Positions 25,000-35,531 of a stretch of DNA of 64,000 bases are shown here, piece after piece. Position 1 is the first letter of the stretch. The number at the start of each line of letters is the position of its first letter. A model generated the notes under the pieces. That model made no database searches, was not told the DNA's origin, and saw nothing but the letters and a program-made list of their open reading frames with translations. Source of the DNA: Limosilactobacillus fermentum (GTDB taxonomy: Bacteria; Bacillota; Bacilli; Lactobacillales; Lactobacillaceae); assembly GCF_013394085.1 (NCBI RefSeq), contig NZ_CP040910.1:586387-650386 (forward strand), given 5' to 3'. The translations under genes and the position numbers were made by a program.

Positions 25000-27642
25000 G
25001 TGGCAAGTAAACAAACGCCGATGATGGAACAGTACCAACGGGTCAAGGATCAGTACCCGGATGCTTTTTTGTTTTACCGCTTGGGCGACTTTTACGAGAT
25101 GTTTAACGAGGATGCCGTTAAGGGGGCCCAGTTACTGGAACTGACCCTAACGTCACGTAGCAAGAGCAAGGATAACCCGATCCCGATGTGTGGGGTACCC
25201 CACCGGGCGGTCGATAACTACGTCGATATCCTAATCGATAAGGGTTACAAGGTAGCGATTTGCGAGCAAATGGAGGACCCCAAGACGACCAAGGGGATGG
25301 TTAAGCGGGAAGTTACCCGGCTAGTAACCCCGGGGACGACGATGGACCTAGCGGGGGACGCCGCCCGGCAAAATAACTACCTAACGGCGCTCAAACAAGA
25401 GCAAGGCGGCTACAACCTGGCGTACGCCGACCTGTCAACCGGGGAGTTAAAGGTCACTAAGGTGTCAAACGAGGCCGCCGCCATTAACGAATTAGTTAAC
25501 CTGCAAACGCGGGAGGTGGTCACCGAACCGGAAGTTTCAGCGAGCCTGCTTGACCAACTGACCAAGCGCAACATTTTACGTTCAACGCAAGGGCAAGTGG
25601 TGAACCAAGCCGAGGTGGCCTACTTGAGCCAAGACCTCACGGACGCCGGGCAACGAGACGTGGTCGCCTTATTGGTTTCCTACCTGTTAACGACGCAAAA
25701 ACGCTCCCTGGCCCACCTACAACGGGCGGTGGCCTACCAACTCTCTTCCTTTATGAAGATTGACCACCGTTCCAAGGTGAACCTGGAGTTGACCACCAAC
25801 TTGCGCTCGGGCAAGCGGCAGGGGACGCTGGCCTGGCTCCTCGATGAGACCAAGACGGCGATGGGGTCACGACTGTTAAAGCAGTGGTTAGACCGACCGC
25901 TGTTGGACCAGGCAAAGATTGAGCGGCGCTACGACCGGGTCCAGGAGCTACTCGATCACTACTTTGAGCGTCAAAACCTGCAAGAAGAATTGATCAAGGT
26001 GTACGACCTGGAGCGCTTGGCCGGTCGGGTCGCCTACGGGTCGGTGAACGGGCGTGATTTGATCCAGTTAAAGACCTCCCTGGAGCAGGTACCTAAGATT
26101 AAATACATTTTGCAGACGTTAGACGTGCCGGCCTTTGATGACCTGGAACAGGCCTTAGACCCCCTTGAGGACGTAGCGGGTCTGATTGACCGGGCAATCG
26201 CCCCGGAACCACCGATCTCGGTCACGGATGGTGGCGTTATTAGGGATGGCTATAACCACCAACTCGATGAATACCGGGGCGCCATGCAAAACGGCAAGCA
26301 GTGGATTGCCGACCTGCAAGAACAAGAACGCCGGGCGACCGGGATCAATAACTTAAAGATTGGCTACAACCACGTCTTTGGCTACTACATTGAGGTCACC
26401 AAGGCCAATATCGACAAGTTACCCGCTGACCGCTACGAAAGAAAGCAAACCCTGGTGAATGCGGAACGCTTTGCCACCCCGGAACTAAAGGAAAAGGAAA
26501 GTCTGATTTTAGGGGCGCAGGACAAGTCAACCGCCCTGGAATACGAGCTCTTCGTGAAGGTTCGAGAAGCCGTCAAAGAACAGATTGACCGCCTGCAAAA
26601 GCTGGCGGCGAACCTGGCGGCCCTAGACGTCATTCAGGCCTTCGCTAAGGTGGCCGAGGACTACCACTTTGTGCGGCCAAGCCTGAATCACGATCACCAG
26701 CTGCAGATTGAAGACGGGCGCCACCCGGTCGTGGAAAAGTTCATGGGCCACCAGGAGTACGTGCCTAACGACGTCTTGATGGGTGGCGATACCAGCATCC
26801 TGTTGATTACCGGGCCGAACATGTCTGGGAAGTCAACCTACATGCGCCAACTAGCCCTGACGGCGGTGATGGCGCAGATGGGGTGCTTCGTGCCAGCCAA
26901 GCGGGCCCAGCTGCCGATTTTTGACCAAATCTTCACCCGGATTGGGGCCGCCGATGATTTGGTATCCGGTGAATCGACCTTCATGGTGGAAATGATGGAA
27001 GCCAACAACGCCCTGCAAAACGCTACCGCCGACAGCCTGATTTTGTTTGACGAAATTGGCCGCGGTACCGCTACTTACGACGGGATGGCCTTAGCCCAGG
27101 CGATTATTGAGTTTGTGCATAACCGGGTTGGCGCCAAGACCCTGTTTTCAACCCACTACCACGAATTAACCGCCCTTGAAGGCGAACTGGACCACCTGCA
27201 AAACGTTCACGTCGGGGCGACCGAAGAAAACGGCGAGTTGGTCTTCTTGCATAAGGTAACCCCGGGGCCAGCTGATAAGTCCTACGGGATCCACGTCGCT
27301 AAGTTAGCGGGGATGCCGACGCCGCTCTTAACCCGGGCCAACCAAATCCTAACCAGCCTGGAGGGGCAAGAAACGGCGGCGGTTCCTTCGCGGGGTGTCG
27401 AACCACCAGCACCGGTGATAGAACCAACGCCAGCAAAGGAGCAAACGCCGGTCAAAGAGCAAACGACCCCGTTAGTCGAGGAGAGTAGCGGTCAACTCGA
27501 ATTGTTTGCCACGGCCCCGGTCGAAAAAAAGGACGGTAAGGCCGATAAACTTGCCCGGCAAGTTAAGAACTTGGACCTGATGAGCATGACGCCGATGGAC
27601 GTGATGAACCAGGTTTACAAGTGGCAACAGAATCTAAAGTAA
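25000..27642 (+). CDS. mutS: DNA mismatch repair protein MutS
   Basis: Recognises mismatches and small loops and recruits MutL. The 880-residue protein has the mismatch-binding domain with the Phe-x-Glu motif (FYEMF, about 32), connector and lever domains, and the ATPase domain with GPNMSGKST at about 605-613 and DEIGRGT at about 685. A Pro/Glu/Thr-rich spacer (about 800-835) with repeated KEQTP units precedes the C-terminal tetramerisation part. The start is GTG 25000 after AAAGGGGTGG. mutL follows 16 bases on. Confidence 0.97.
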   Translation: MASKQTPMMEQYQRVKDQYPDAFLFYRLGDFYEMFNEDAVKGAQLLELTLTSRSKSKDNPIPMCGVPHRAVDNYVDILIDKGYKVAICEQMEDPKTTKGMVKREVTRLVTPGTTMDLAGDAARQNNYLTALKQEQGGYNLAYADLSTGELKVTKVSNEAAAINELVNLQTREVVTEPEVSASLLDQLTKRNILRSTQGQVVNQAEVAYLSQDLTDAGQRDVVALLVSYLLTTQKRSLAHLQRAVAYQLSSFMKIDHRSKVNLELTTNLRSGKRQGTLAWLLDETKTAMGSRLLKQWLDRPLLDQAKIERRYDRVQELLDHYFERQNLQEELIKVYDLERLAGRVAYGSVNGRDLIQLKTSLEQVPKIKYILQTLDVPAFDDLEQALDPLEDVAGLIDRAIAPEPPISVTDGGVIRDGYNHQLDEYRGAMQNGKQWIADLQEQERRATGINNLKIGYNHVFGYYIEVTKANIDKLPADRYERKQTLVNAERFATPELKEKESLILGAQDKSTALEYELFVKVREAVKEQIDRLQKLAANLAALDVIQAFAKVAEDYHFVRPSLNHDHQLQIEDGRHPVVEKFMGHQEYVPNDVLMGGDTSILLITGPNMSGKSTYMRQLALTAVMAQMGCFVPAKRAQLPIFDQIFTRIGAADDLVSGESTFMVEMMEANNALQNATADSLILFDEIGRGTATYDGMALAQAIIEFVHNRVGAKTLFSTHYHELTALEGELDHLQNVHVGATEENGELVFLHKVTPGPADKSYGIHVAKLAGMPTPLLTRANQILTSLEGQETAAVPSRGVEPPAPVIEPTPAKEQTPVKEQTTPLVEESSGQLELFATAPVEKKDGKADKLARQVKNLDLMSMTPMDVMNQVYKWQQNLK

Positions 27643-27658
27643 CAAGGAAGGGAACACG

Positions 27659-29602
27659 ATGGGCAAGATCCATGAATTAGATAGCGTCTTAGCCGACCAG
27701 ATTGCGGCCGGCGAGGTGATTGAACGCCCCGCCTCAATCGTGAAGGAATTGGCGGAAAATTCCCTGGACGCTAACAGCCACCGAATCGACATCATCGTTG
27801 AAGAAGCGGGGCTCAAGAGCGTGCGGGTGATTGACGATGGCCAGGGGATCGAAGCAGACGACGTGGCCCGGGCTTTTTTGCGCCACGCCACCAGTAAGAT
27901 CGCCGATAAAGGCGACCTCTTTAAGGTGACGACGATGGGTTTTCGCGGCGAAGCCCTGCCCAGCATTGCTTCGGTAGCGGATGTCTTGTTAACCACGGCG
28001 ACTGGCGGGGCGGCGGGCAGCCAGATCCACATTAAGGGGGGCGAGATCCTCGCCCACGGCCAGGCCAGTGCCCGACCGGGGACCGACATCTTGGTTAGCG
28101 ACCTCTTTTACAACACCCCGGCCCGCCTCAAGTACTTGAAGTCGCCCCACACCGAGTTAGCCCGGATTGTGGACATCGTTAACCGCCTCGCCCTGGCCAA
28201 CCCCACCGTGGCCTTTTCCTTGACCCATGACGGCAAGGAGGTCTTTCGCTCGGCAGGGAACGGTAATTTAAAACAGGTCGTCGCCGCTATTTATGGGGTC
28301 CAAGCCGGGCGTAAGATGGTTGAGGTTAAAGGAGAAGACCCGAACTTCAAGGTATCTGGTTTGGTCTCGTTGCCCGAGTTAACCCGGGCCGGGCGCCAGT
28401 ACATGACGATCATGATTAACCACCGCTACGTTCGGAACTTCCAGCTGACCAAGGCCCTGGTGGCCGGTTACCGCTCCAAGTTAATGGTGGGCCGCTACCC
28501 GCTAGCGGTGATCAACATTGACCTCGATCCGGTGCTCGTGGATGTCAACGTCCACCCGGCTAAACGAGAGGTTCGCTTGAGCATGGAACCCCAGTTAGTG
28601 GACTTACTTGAGCGGGTCGTCAGCCAGGCCATCGACCAACAGAACCTGATTCCCGACGTTGGTGACCGGGCCGACGAACTTTTAACCAGGGAGCAGACCG
28701 TTCACGCCCCGAGAAGCGCCGCCCCCCGGGTCAGCGAACGGGCCAGCGACGAGCCGCCGGCCTGGCAGCCCAGCCCGACCAGTGGGGAACCGGTGATTAT
28801 TAGTCGCCGTAGCGAATTAGCTAGCCCGGCGGTGCAAGCCTTTGACCGGCGCTACCAAAATGAAGAAGTGGCGACCCCCTTTGGCGCCCAGGCGGACGCG
28901 AAGGTTAGCCAGGCGCAACCGGCGGTGGAACAGGTGAGCCTAGACATCGACGACCGGGGCGACGTCGCGAGCGAACGTTTCCCGGACCTTACCTACCTGG
29001 GGCAGCTCCACGGGACCTACCTGTTGGCCCAAGCCTCAGATGGGCTGTACATTGTTGACCAACACGCCGCCCAGGAGCGGATCAATTACGAATACTACCG
29101 TGAAGAGATTGGCAAGGTCTCTGCCGACCAGCAAAACTTTTTGACCCCCTTGGTTTTAAACTACTCCTTAGCCGACGCCTTAAAGATCCAACAACACCAA
29201 GCAGTGTTAGCCGCCTGCGGCCTAAAACTAGAGCCGTTTGGGCAAAACAGTTTTATGCTCGCTAGCCACCCGACCTGGTTTGTGGCGGGCCAAGAAGAGG
29301 ATACCGCCCGCGAGATGATCGATTGGGTTTTGGCCAGTGGCAAGCTGAGCGTCAAGGACTTCCGGGCCAAGGCGGCGATCATGATGTCTTGCAAGCGGGC
29401 GATTAAGGCTAACCACCGTTTGGACGAACGCCAGGCCAAGGCACTGTTGGCCCGCCTGCCCCAGTGTGAGAACCCCTTTAACTGTCCCCACGGCCGGCCG
29501 GTAACGATTCACTTTACCACCACCGACTTGGAGAAGCTCTTTAAGCGGATCCAAGAGTCCCACCAACCCTTTGCCGACGACTTTGACGACCACGAGGACT
29601 AA
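27659..29602 (+). CDS. mutL: DNA mismatch repair protein MutL
   Basis: GHKL ATPase that couples mismatch recognition to strand incision. The 647-residue protein has N-terminal ATPase motifs (IDDGQGI at about 59 and FRGEALPSI at about 97), a variable Ser/Pro/Ala-rich linker (about 345-445) and a C-terminal domain. The endonuclease motif [12 protein letters not shown] is at about 466-477, and CPHGRP at about 609 supplies metal ligands. MutL therefore should be a nicking type, as in organisms lacking MutH. ATG at 27659 follows AAGGAAGGG. Confidence 0.97.
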   Translation: MGKIHELDSVLADQIAAGEVIERPASIVKELAENSLDANSHRIDIIVEEAGLKSVRVIDDGQGIEADDVARAFLRHATSKIADKGDLFKVTTMGFRGEALPSIASVADVLLTTATGGAAGSQIHIKGGEILAHGQASARPGTDILVSDLFYNTPARLKYLKSPHTELARIVDIVNRLALANPTVAFSLTHDGKEVFRSAGNGNLKQVVAAIYGVQAGRKMVEVKGEDPNFKVSGLVSLPELTRAGRQYMTIMINHRYVRNFQLTKALVAGYRSKLMVGRYPLAVINIDLDPVLVDVNVHPAKREVRLSMEPQLVDLLERVVSQAIDQQNLIPDVGDRADELLTREQTVHAPRSAAPRVSERASDEPPAWQPSPTSGEPVIISRRSELASPAVQAFDRRYQNEEVATPFGAQADAKVSQAQPAVEQVSLDIDDRGDVASERFPDLTYLGQLHGTYLLAQASDGLYIVDQHAAQERINYEYYREEIGKVSADQQNFLTPLVLNYSLADALKIQQHQAVLAACGLKLEPFGQNSFMLASHPTWFVAGQEEDTAREMIDWVLASGKLSVKDFRAKAAIMMSCKRAIKANHRLDERQAKALLARLPQCENPFNCPHGRPVTIHFTTTDLEKLFKRIQESHQPFADDFDDHED

Positions 29603-29655
29603 GGCGAACAGGTGTGCTAAAATAGGGGAACGAAGACGAAAGGTAAGGAACACGG

Positions 29656-30258
29656 ATGTTTGAATATTTAACCGGTTTAATTACAATGGTCAGCCCCGAT
29701 TTTATCGTGGTTGACGTCAACGGGGTCGGCTACCGGGTGGCGGTGGCCAACCCCTACGCCTACCAAGAAGACGATCAACAGGCCGTCCAGGTCTTTATTT
29801 ACCAAGCGGTCAAAGAAGACGCCATTACCCTCTTTGGGTTCGCAACCCAGGCCGAAAAGCGCCTGTTCACCCAGCTAATTGGGGTCTCCGGGATTGGGCC
29901 GAAGAGTGCCCTGGCAATCTTAGCCACTCCCGACCACCAGGGGCTAATCGACGCGATTCAAAACGGCGACGATAAGTACCTGAGCAAGTTCCCGGGGATT
30001 GGTAAGAAGACGGCCTCGCGGATCATTATTGAGTTAAAGGACAAGGTCGTGGCGGTTCAAGACGAGGTCCAACTCGACTTCACGGCCCCAGGGCCACTGG
30101 GTCCGTCCGCGGCACTCCAAGACGCCTTGGCAGCCCTGGAGTCGCTAGGGTACACGACCAAGCAAGTCGAACGGGTTCAAAAGCAATTGGAAGGCTTGCA
30201 AGGCGAGCTGTCCACCAACGACTACCTCAGCCAGGGCCTGAAGTTGTTGAGCAGATAA
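29656..30258 (+). CDS. ruvA: Holliday junction DNA helicase subunit RuvA
   Basis: Tetrameric junction-binding subunit of the RuvAB branch migration motor. The 200-residue protein has an N-terminal OB fold, tandem helix-hairpin-helix motifs (about 70-130, with GIGPKSAL and GIGKKTA) and a C-terminal RuvB-binding domain. ATG at 29656 follows AAGGTAAGG. ruvB follows 10 bases downstream. Confidence 0.97.
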   Translation: MFEYLTGLITMVSPDFIVVDVNGVGYRVAVANPYAYQEDDQQAVQVFIYQAVKEDAITLFGFATQAEKRLFTQLIGVSGIGPKSALAILATPDHQGLIDAIQNGDDKYLSKFPGIGKKTASRIIIELKDKVVAVQDEVQLDFTAPGPLGPSAALQDALAALESLGYTTKQVERVQKQLEGLQGELSTNDYLSQGLKLLSR

Positions 30259-30268
30259 GGAGGTTTTC

Positions 30269-31288
30269 ATGGAACAAGACTTTGATGACGTTCTTTCAAA
30301 TGAGGTCACTGATGACCAGGAGGGGCGAGACGAGGTTAGCCTGCGCCCCCAAACCCTGGCGACCTACATCGGCCAAGCGCGGATCAAACATGAACTAGCG
30401 GTCTACATTCAGGCGGCTAAGTCACGCGGGGAGGCCTTAGACCACGTCCTCTTGTACGGGCCGCCGGGGTTAGGGAAGACGACCCTAGCAATGGTGATCG
30501 CCAACGAAATGCAAGTGGCCATCAAAACCACCTCGGGGCCAGCGATTGAAAAGCCGGGTGACCTGGTGGCACTCTTAAACGACCTCAAACCGGGGGACGT
30601 CTTGTTCATCGATGAAATCCACCGCCTACCCAAGGTGGTCGAAGAAATGCTCTACTCGGCGATGGAGGACTTTTACATCGACATCGTGGTTGGCGAGGGT
30701 CCCACGGCCCACCCGGTCCACTTCCCGCTGCCGCCCTTCACCCTGATTGGGGCTACCACCCGGGCCGGGCTACTAGCGGCGCCTTTACGGGACCGGTTTG
30801 GGATCGTGGCCCGGATGGATTATTACACTACTACGGAGCTCAGCCAAATCATTGACCGTTCGGCGACCATCTTCAACACTAAGATTCAAGAAGACGGGGC
30901 CCACGAACTAGCCCTACGCTCCAGGGGCACGCCCCGAATTGCCAACCGGCTCTTAAAGCGGGTGCGTGACTTTGCCCAGGTGGGCGGTCAGGCGGCAATT
31001 GACCCGGCCACGGTTGACCGGGCCCTAGACTTATTGGCCGTTGATGACCAGGGGCTTGATGAGATTGACCGCAAGCTCCTCACCACGATGATCGAGCACT
31101 ACCACGGTGGCCCGGTGGGGATCCGGACGATTGCCGCCAACATTGGCGAAGAGGTCAACACGATCGAAGAGATGTACGAACCCTACCTCCTTCAGATCGG
31201 CTTTTTGATGCGTACCCCGCGGGGGCGGGTGGTGACCCCTGCGGCCTACGAACACCTCAAGATACCCTTTGACCAGGAGGAAAATTAA
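30269..31288 (+). CDS. ruvB: Holliday junction DNA helicase subunit RuvB
   Basis: AAA+ motor of branch migration, 339 residues. Walker A GPPGLGKT is at 65-72, Walker B DEIHR at about 116 and the arginine-finger region GATTRAG at about 170; the C-terminal winged helix ends with TPRGR and an acidic tail. ATG at 30269 follows AAGGAGG. The stop codon overlaps the ribosome binding region of the next gene, implying one transcript. Confidence 0.98.
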   Translation: MEQDFDDVLSNEVTDDQEGRDEVSLRPQTLATYIGQARIKHELAVYIQAAKSRGEALDHVLLYGPPGLGKTTLAMVIANEMQVAIKTTSGPAIEKPGDLVALLNDLKPGDVLFIDEIHRLPKVVEEMLYSAMEDFYIDIVVGEGPTAHPVHFPLPPFTLIGATTRAGLLAAPLRDRFGIVARMDYYTTTELSQIIDRSATIFNTKIQEDGAHELALRSRGTPRIANRLLKRVRDFAQVGGQAAIDPATVDRALDLLAVDDQGLDEIDRKLLTTMIEHYHGGPVGIRTIAANIGEEVNTIEEMYEPYLLQIGFLMRTPRGRVVTPAAYEHLKIPFDQEEN

Positions 31289-31289
31289 C

Positions 31290-32219
31290 ATGACCATGAC
31301 TAGCTACCCCCTAACGGTCCCGATGCCGGTATTAAAGCTCCCCCTCTTGACCACCGATCCGCTAACCGCCGGGGAGTTATTTTCCCACTGTGGGGTCCGG
31401 ATCGTCGCCTTACCGCTAGCACCGGCCATGGACGCCCCCGGCGCGGCCACCCTGGGGGAGGTTGGCGGCCTCGGTGCTTGGCTCAAGTGGGAAGGCCTCA
31501 CCGTTGTCCTCCCCGGGTTCGGTCAGCCCCTAACGAAGGTGAAGAAAAACAGCGAACGGGTCGGCGTCCACTACCAACTCCCCCATGGGGGCGCCAAGAA
31601 AACCGTTAACGGTGCCGAATACGAGGAGTGGTTAAAGGCAGCCCACGCTTCGGTGGCCCTTCCGTTAAGCCAGGCGCCTGACCACTACGCCCCGGTTGAC
31701 GACATCGTGCGCTCCGTGGCGGTGAACGCCGCCTGGGGCGCTCAAACGCCAACCGGGTGGGGCGTCGTGCAGGGGGCGGGGCTAAAGGCCGCCCGCCAGG
31801 AGAGCATTGCCTACTTGGTCGAGCAAAACATTACCAACTTTTACCTGGGTGGCTTTGAGCAACCACTCGAAGACGAGGAGTGGCAACGGAGTTTGGAGAT
31901 GACCACTGACTTGTTACCACCCAACGGCTTGGTGATGGTTGAAGCGGCAACGCCCTTCCGGATTCAGGCGGCGATTGAAGCGGGGGTCCACTTGATCATT
32001 TCCGATTTACCGCTGACTTTGGCGCGCCACCACCGTTACCTGCAAGAAGACCTCAGCGACGTGCCGGTCGAAGAAGGGGCGCCGCATGGTTTACCCAAGC
32101 AAGCCTGGCCCTACTTAACCGAGCGCCACGTCGGCTTAGCAACGCGCCTGTTGACCGAGGCTAACGTGAAGAACTGGACGGCTTACTTTGCGAAAAAACA
32201 CCGGGAAATGTTAAATTAA
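31290..32219 (+). CDS. Degenerate TGT-like protein, probable pseudoenzyme
   Basis: The 309-residue protein sits between ruvB and yajC, where queA-tgt lies in many bacteria, and aligns by eye with tRNA-guanine transglycosylase over most of its length. Matches are GGL and WLKWEG at 59-69 (TGT: GGLHKFMxWxG), VVQGAGLKAARQES at 159-172 (IVQGGxYxxLRxxSA), YLGGFEQPLED at 185-195 (YAIGGLSVGEP) and LLPPNG at 208. Catalytic positions are gone: DSGGFQ reads LPGFGQ, the DE of MxxDEC is lost, and the FDCVLPTR stretch reads IISDLPLT. There is no C-terminal zinc site; the only Cys is C34. ATG at 31290 follows AGGAGG. The frame is intact, so it is probably expressed with an unknown role. Confidence 0.78.
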   Translation: MTMTSYPLTVPMPVLKLPLLTTDPLTAGELFSHCGVRIVALPLAPAMDAPGAATLGEVGGLGAWLKWEGLTVVLPGFGQPLTKVKKNSERVGVHYQLPHGGAKKTVNGAEYEEWLKAAHASVALPLSQAPDHYAPVDDIVRSVAVNAAWGAQTPTGWGVVQGAGLKAARQESIAYLVEQNITNFYLGGFEQPLEDEEWQRSLEMTTDLLPPNGLVMVEAATPFRIQAAIEAGVHLIISDLPLTLARHHRYLQEDLSDVPVEEGAPHGLPKQAWPYLTERHVGLATRLLTEANVKNWTAYFAKKHREMLN

Positions 32220-32225
32220 CTGGTA

Positions 32226-32254
32226 TTTAAGCTGGTTTTTGGTATAGTTAAAAT
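32226..32254 (+). promoter_or_regulatory. Probable promoter of yajC
   Basis: TTTAAG (32226-32231) and TAAAAT (32249-32254), 17 bases apart, in the short gap before yajC. Confidence 0.5.
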
Positions 32255-32289
32255 ATTACTAAGATTAACACCAGAAGGGATGAATTCTT

Positions 32290-32712
32290 GTGAACGCTAA
32301 CATGTCAAGCATTATTTTGATCGTGCTGATGATCGCCTTCATGTACTTCTTCATGATCCGGCCTCAACAGCGCCAACGAAAAGAACACCAAGCAATGGTG
32401 AACCAATTGAAGCCGGGTGATGCCGTGGTGACGATTGGTCGCTTACACGGGATGGTCCACGAAGTTAATACGGCCGAACAAACGGTAACGATTGACTGCG
32501 AAGGGATTTACTTAACTTTCGACCTGTCCGCCGTTGCCAAGGTCAACCGGGCAACGCCAGCTCCGGCCGCTGCAACGACCGTGACTGAAGCACCAGTTGA
32601 ATCAGCTTCGGCCAACAAGGAAGCGGCTGCTCAGGCTGAAGAAGAACAAGCGCCTGCTTCGGCTGCAACCGACGCTGACGACGAAAAGCCAGCGGAACAA
32701 GCCGAAAAGTAG
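32290..32712 (+). CDS. yajC: Preprotein translocase accessory subunit YajC
   Basis: Small membrane partner of the Sec translocon. The 140-residue protein has one membrane helix (about 5-23), the typical MIRPQQRQRKEH, the YajC domain with VVTIGRLHGMV at about 46, and an Ala/Glu-rich acidic tail (about 95-140) longer than in many homologues. GTG at 32290 lies 8 bases after AGAAGGGA and is preferred; ATG at 32302 is an alternative. Confidence 0.94.
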   Translation: MNANMSSIILIVLMIAFMYFFMIRPQQRQRKEHQAMVNQLKPGDAVVTIGRLHGMVHEVNTAEQTVTIDCEGIYLTFDLSAVAKVNRATPAPAAATTVTEAPVESASANKEAAAQAEEEQAPASAATDADDEKPAEQAEK

Positions 32713-32767
32713 TACGCAGGCCAGCAGAACAATTTAAAATTCGGTGGCCCCGCGCTAAAAACGGGAT

Positions 32768-32810
32768 TGGGCTCCAGCTTGGTTCGGGATTTCCGGACGG
32801 CTGGGGCCCA
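32768..32810 (+). terminator. Hairpin between yajC and nrnA
   Basis: TGGGCTCCAGC pairs with GCTGGGGCCCA (11 bp, one G-T pair) around a 21-base loop. The downstream TTCGCGTTCTT is only moderately T-rich, so it may be a weak terminator for yajC. Confidence 0.5.
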
Positions 32811-32870
32811 TTCGCGTTCTTGGTGAATGAAGTTAGGGCCGAGAAGAGGGGAAAGTCGGGCGGTGAGTTT

Positions 32871-32898
32871 TTGGTTCGCCGTCAAAAACTGGTATACT
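32871..32898 (+). promoter_or_regulatory. Probable promoter of nrnA
   Basis: TTGGTT (32871-32876) and TATACT (32893-32898), 16 bases apart, about 40 bases before the nrnA start. Confidence 0.6.
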
Positions 32899-32937
32899 AA
32901 GAACCGGTTACCCCAAGCGGACGAAAGGAAGATTACG

Positions 32938-33897
32938 ATGGCAGACTTAGATGCGATCTTTGAACAAATTAAAAAGTACAACCGGATCATTATCCACCGG
33001 CACCAACGCCCGGATCCAGATGCGATTGGTTCACAGGTGGGCCTAGCGTCGATTTTACGGGCGTCTTTTCCCTACAAGGAAGTGGCAGTCGTGGGTAAGG
33101 AAATCCCCGGTTTTAACTGGATCGGCCAGATGGACGACGTCGACAGTAGCGAATACGATGGCGCCCTGGTGATTGTTACCGACACGGCCAACGCCCCGCG
33201 GATTGACGACCGGCGCTTTAATAACGGCGATGAGTTGATTAAAATTGATCACCACCCTAACGACGAGCCCTACGGTGACCTCATGTGGGTCGATGACCAG
33301 GCGAGTTCTTGTTCCGAGCTGATTTACGGTTTTTACCAACACTTTGCTAAGGAACTAACGATGACCAAGGAGGCGGCAACGGCTCTGTACGCCGGGATCA
33401 TTGGCGACACGGGACGCTTTTTGTACCCGGCCACGACGCCCAAGACGATGCTGGTGGCCGGAGCCTTAATGGCCGCCGGCGCGGACGCCGCCGCCATTTC
33501 CCAGCGCGAAAACGAAATTTCGCTCCCCCTGGCCCGGTTGTCCGCTTACGTTTACGAACACTTAACGATTACCGACAGCGGGGCGGGGAGCGTCTTATTA
33601 ACCGATGAAGTCCTCAACCAATTTGGGCTGACTGAAGCCGGCACCTCGGCCGTCGTTTCCCTGCCAGGACGGATCAAAGACGTCGTGGCCTGGGCAATCT
33701 ACGTCCAACAAGAGGATGGCGGTTTCCGGGTGCGCCTGCGCTCCAAGGGGCCGGTGATTAATGAATTGGCCAAGCGCCACCACGGAGGGGGCCACCCGCT
33801 CGCCTCCGGGGCCCGGGCCAATGACGAAGCAGAAATGAAACAAATTATGCAGGAACTGGATGAGTTAACGACCCAGTTTCTAAAAGGAGAACTTTAA
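32938..33897 (+). CDS. nrnA: DHH-family nanoRNase/pAp phosphatase NrnA-like
   Basis: Degrades short RNA oligonucleotides and/or pAp and cyclic dinucleotide products. The 319-residue protein has the first DHH motif DPDAIGSQ at 25-32 (with Pro where Gly is common), DTAN, IDHH at about 104 and a C-terminal DHHA1 domain with GGGHPLASG at about 282. ATG at 32938 lies eight bases after ACGAAAGGAAG; the in-frame ATG at 32827 is upstream of the promoter. The stop TAA overlaps the ATG of the next gene (TAATG). Confidence 0.92.
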   Translation: MADLDAIFEQIKKYNRIIIHRHQRPDPDAIGSQVGLASILRASFPYKEVAVVGKEIPGFNWIGQMDDVDSSEYDGALVIVTDTANAPRIDDRRFNNGDELIKIDHHPNDEPYGDLMWVDDQASSCSELIYGFYQHFAKELTMTKEAATALYAGIIGDTGRFLYPATTPKTMLVAGALMAAGADAAAISQRENEISLPLARLSAYVYEHLTITDSGAGSVLLTDEVLNQFGLTEAGTSAVVSLPGRIKDVVAWAIYVQQEDGGFRVRLRSKGPVINELAKRHHGGGHPLASGARANDEAEMKQIMQELDELTTQFLKGEL

Positions 33898-35279
33898 TGA
33901 TTGAATCTTTTGCGGACCTTCACTTGGCCGACTTTTTAACGCCGGCTCTAAAGGACCTTCACTTTGAACGACCAACCGCCGTTCAAGCCCGGGTGATCCC
34001 GTTGATCCTCAACGGTAAGAGCGTGGTGGGCCAATCGCGAACCGGGAGTGGGAAGACCCATGCCTTTTTGTTGCCGATCTTTAGCCAACTAGCCCCCAAC
34101 AACCAGACGGTCCAAGCCGTTATCACCACCCCGTCGCGGGAATTAGCCTACCAAATTTATAACGCCGCCAAGCAACTAAACCGCTTTGCGACCACCCCGT
34201 TGACGATTCACAACTACGTCGGTGGGACCGACAAGGAGCACCAAGTCGAACAATTGAACCGGCGCCAACCCCAACTGGTGATTGGGACGCCGGGGCGAAT
34301 CTTAGACCTGATTAACTCCCAGGCCTTAGATATCCACACGGCTAGCCAGTTCGTGATCGACGAAGCCGATATGACCTTGGACATGGGCTTTTTAGAAACG
34401 GTTGACCAAATCGCCGCCCGCTTCCCCGAAAAGCTCCAGATGATGGTCTTTTCGGCCACGATTCCCCAAGGGCTACGGCCATTTTTGAAGAAGTACTTGG
34501 AAAACCCGGTGATTGAAGAAATTCCCACCGAAACGGTCATCAACCCCAACGTGGAAAACTGGTTGATGTCGACCAAGGGGCGCGACAAAAACGACCTGGT
34601 CTACCGCCTGTTGACCCTAGGGGACCCGTACTTGGCCCTGGTCTTTGCCAACACCCGTGACCGGGCGACAGAACTGGCTAACTACTTGCAAGAACGGGGC
34701 TTAAAGGTCGCCCTGATTCACGGGGGACTGGAACCACGGGCCCGCAAGCGGACGATGCGCCAAATTCGGGACATGGACTACCAATACATCGTGGCGACGG
34801 ACTTAGCCGCCCGGGGGATTGACCTGGAGGGGGTTTCCTTAGTCTTAAACGATGACATTCCAAGTGACCTGGAATACTTCGTTCACCGGGTCGGCCGGAC
34901 GGGTCGGGCGAACATGGCCGGGACCGCCATCACCCTGTACGCGCCCGCCGAAGACGTCCTGATTGAAAAGTTAGAGGAACGGGGCATCACCTTTATTCCA
35001 AAGGACTTGAAAAACGGCCGGATCGTCACGACTTACGACCGGAACCGCCGCAAGGCCCACCGCCGTAAGAAGGCGGCCTTAGACCCGACCGTTAAGGGCT
35101 TTGTCAAGAAGGCCAAGAAAAAGGTCAAGCCGGGCTACAAGCGCCGCATCAAGCAGCGGATTAAAGAAGACGAGCGCCAAAAGGTTAAGCAGGCCCAGCG
35201 CCACGAAATGCGCAAGGCGAAGCGGGCTCGGCAAAAACAACACCGGGCGGAGCGGGCTCGTCAACAGAATGGGCGTTGA
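33897..35279 (+). CDS. DEAD-box ATP-dependent RNA helicase (CshB-like)
   Basis: RNA helicase of 460 residues involved in RNA remodelling or cold-shock adaptation. Motifs are RTGSGKT (I, about 47), PSRELAY (Ia, about 80), TPGR (Ib), DEAD in VIDEADMTLDMGF (II, about 152), SATIP (III, about 187), ARGID (V) and HRVGRTGRA (VI, about 329). A long Lys/Arg-rich tail (about 380-460) should bind RNA. Translation is coupled to nrnA by a TAATG overlap. The promoter of the next leader overlaps its stop codon. Confidence 0.95.
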   Translation: MIESFADLHLADFLTPALKDLHFERPTAVQARVIPLILNGKSVVGQSRTGSGKTHAFLLPIFSQLAPNNQTVQAVITTPSRELAYQIYNAAKQLNRFATTPLTIHNYVGGTDKEHQVEQLNRRQPQLVIGTPGRILDLINSQALDIHTASQFVIDEADMTLDMGFLETVDQIAARFPEKLQMMVFSATIPQGLRPFLKKYLENPVIEEIPTETVINPNVENWLMSTKGRDKNDLVYRLLTLGDPYLALVFANTRDRATELANYLQERGLKVALIHGGLEPRARKRTMRQIRDMDYQYIVATDLAARGIDLEGVSLVLNDDIPSDLEYFVHRVGRTGRANMAGTAITLYAPAEDVLIEKLEERGITFIPKDLKNGRIVTTYDRNRRKAHRRKKAALDPTVKGFVKKAKKKVKPGYKRRIKQRIKEDERQKVKQAQRHEMRKAKRARQKQHRAERARQQNGR

Positions 35280-35304
35280 TTTTGCCCCGCCCCTTGGTTA
35301 TAAT
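35276..35304 (+). promoter_or_regulatory. Promoter of the alaS T-box leader
   Basis: TTGATT (35276-35281) and TATAAT (35299-35304), exactly 17 bases apart; the -35 hexamer overlaps the stop codon of the helicase gene. Confidence 0.82.
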
Positions 35305-35311
35305 GAAACAC

Positions 35312-35515
35312 ATCTGGGACATGACCGGTTGGGGGAACTTTTAGAAACGTGCTGGTGGCTGCAAAGCACGACGAACCAAACCAGGTTGCTCCCCAGGGGA
35401 TAATTTAGTGATCAACCCCCACGGGGGATTAAAAGTGGCAAACGAATCCATCGTTGCAAGCAGAGTGGTACCGCGTCGACCGGCGTCTCTGTCTAGCAGG
35501 GGTGGATTTTTTGTT
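35312..35515 (+). ncRNA. T-box leader of alaS (compact; Ala specifier probably GCT)
   Basis: The T-box AGTGGTACCGCG is at 35464-35475. A weak terminator (GCGTCTCTG against CAGGGGTGG with G-T pairs, then a T-run) is at 35482-35513. Stem I has an apical GTGCT/AGCAC hairpin with GGTGG in the loop. CTGGG near 35316 pairs with CCCAG near 35392, and GCT (35388-35390), just 5' of that, is the best candidate specifier. I cannot see the AGTA/GAA S-turn that is clear in the Val and His leaders, so the specifier call is tentative. Confidence 0.8.
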
Positions 35516-35531
35516 TTAGAAAGGAAAGGCA

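Noticed and set aside
31290-32219. Glycerophosphodiester phosphodiesterase (barrel with HLIISDLP near the end)
   Set aside because: The paired Glu and His residues of that family are absent, and the ordered TGT landmarks plus the genomic position fit better.
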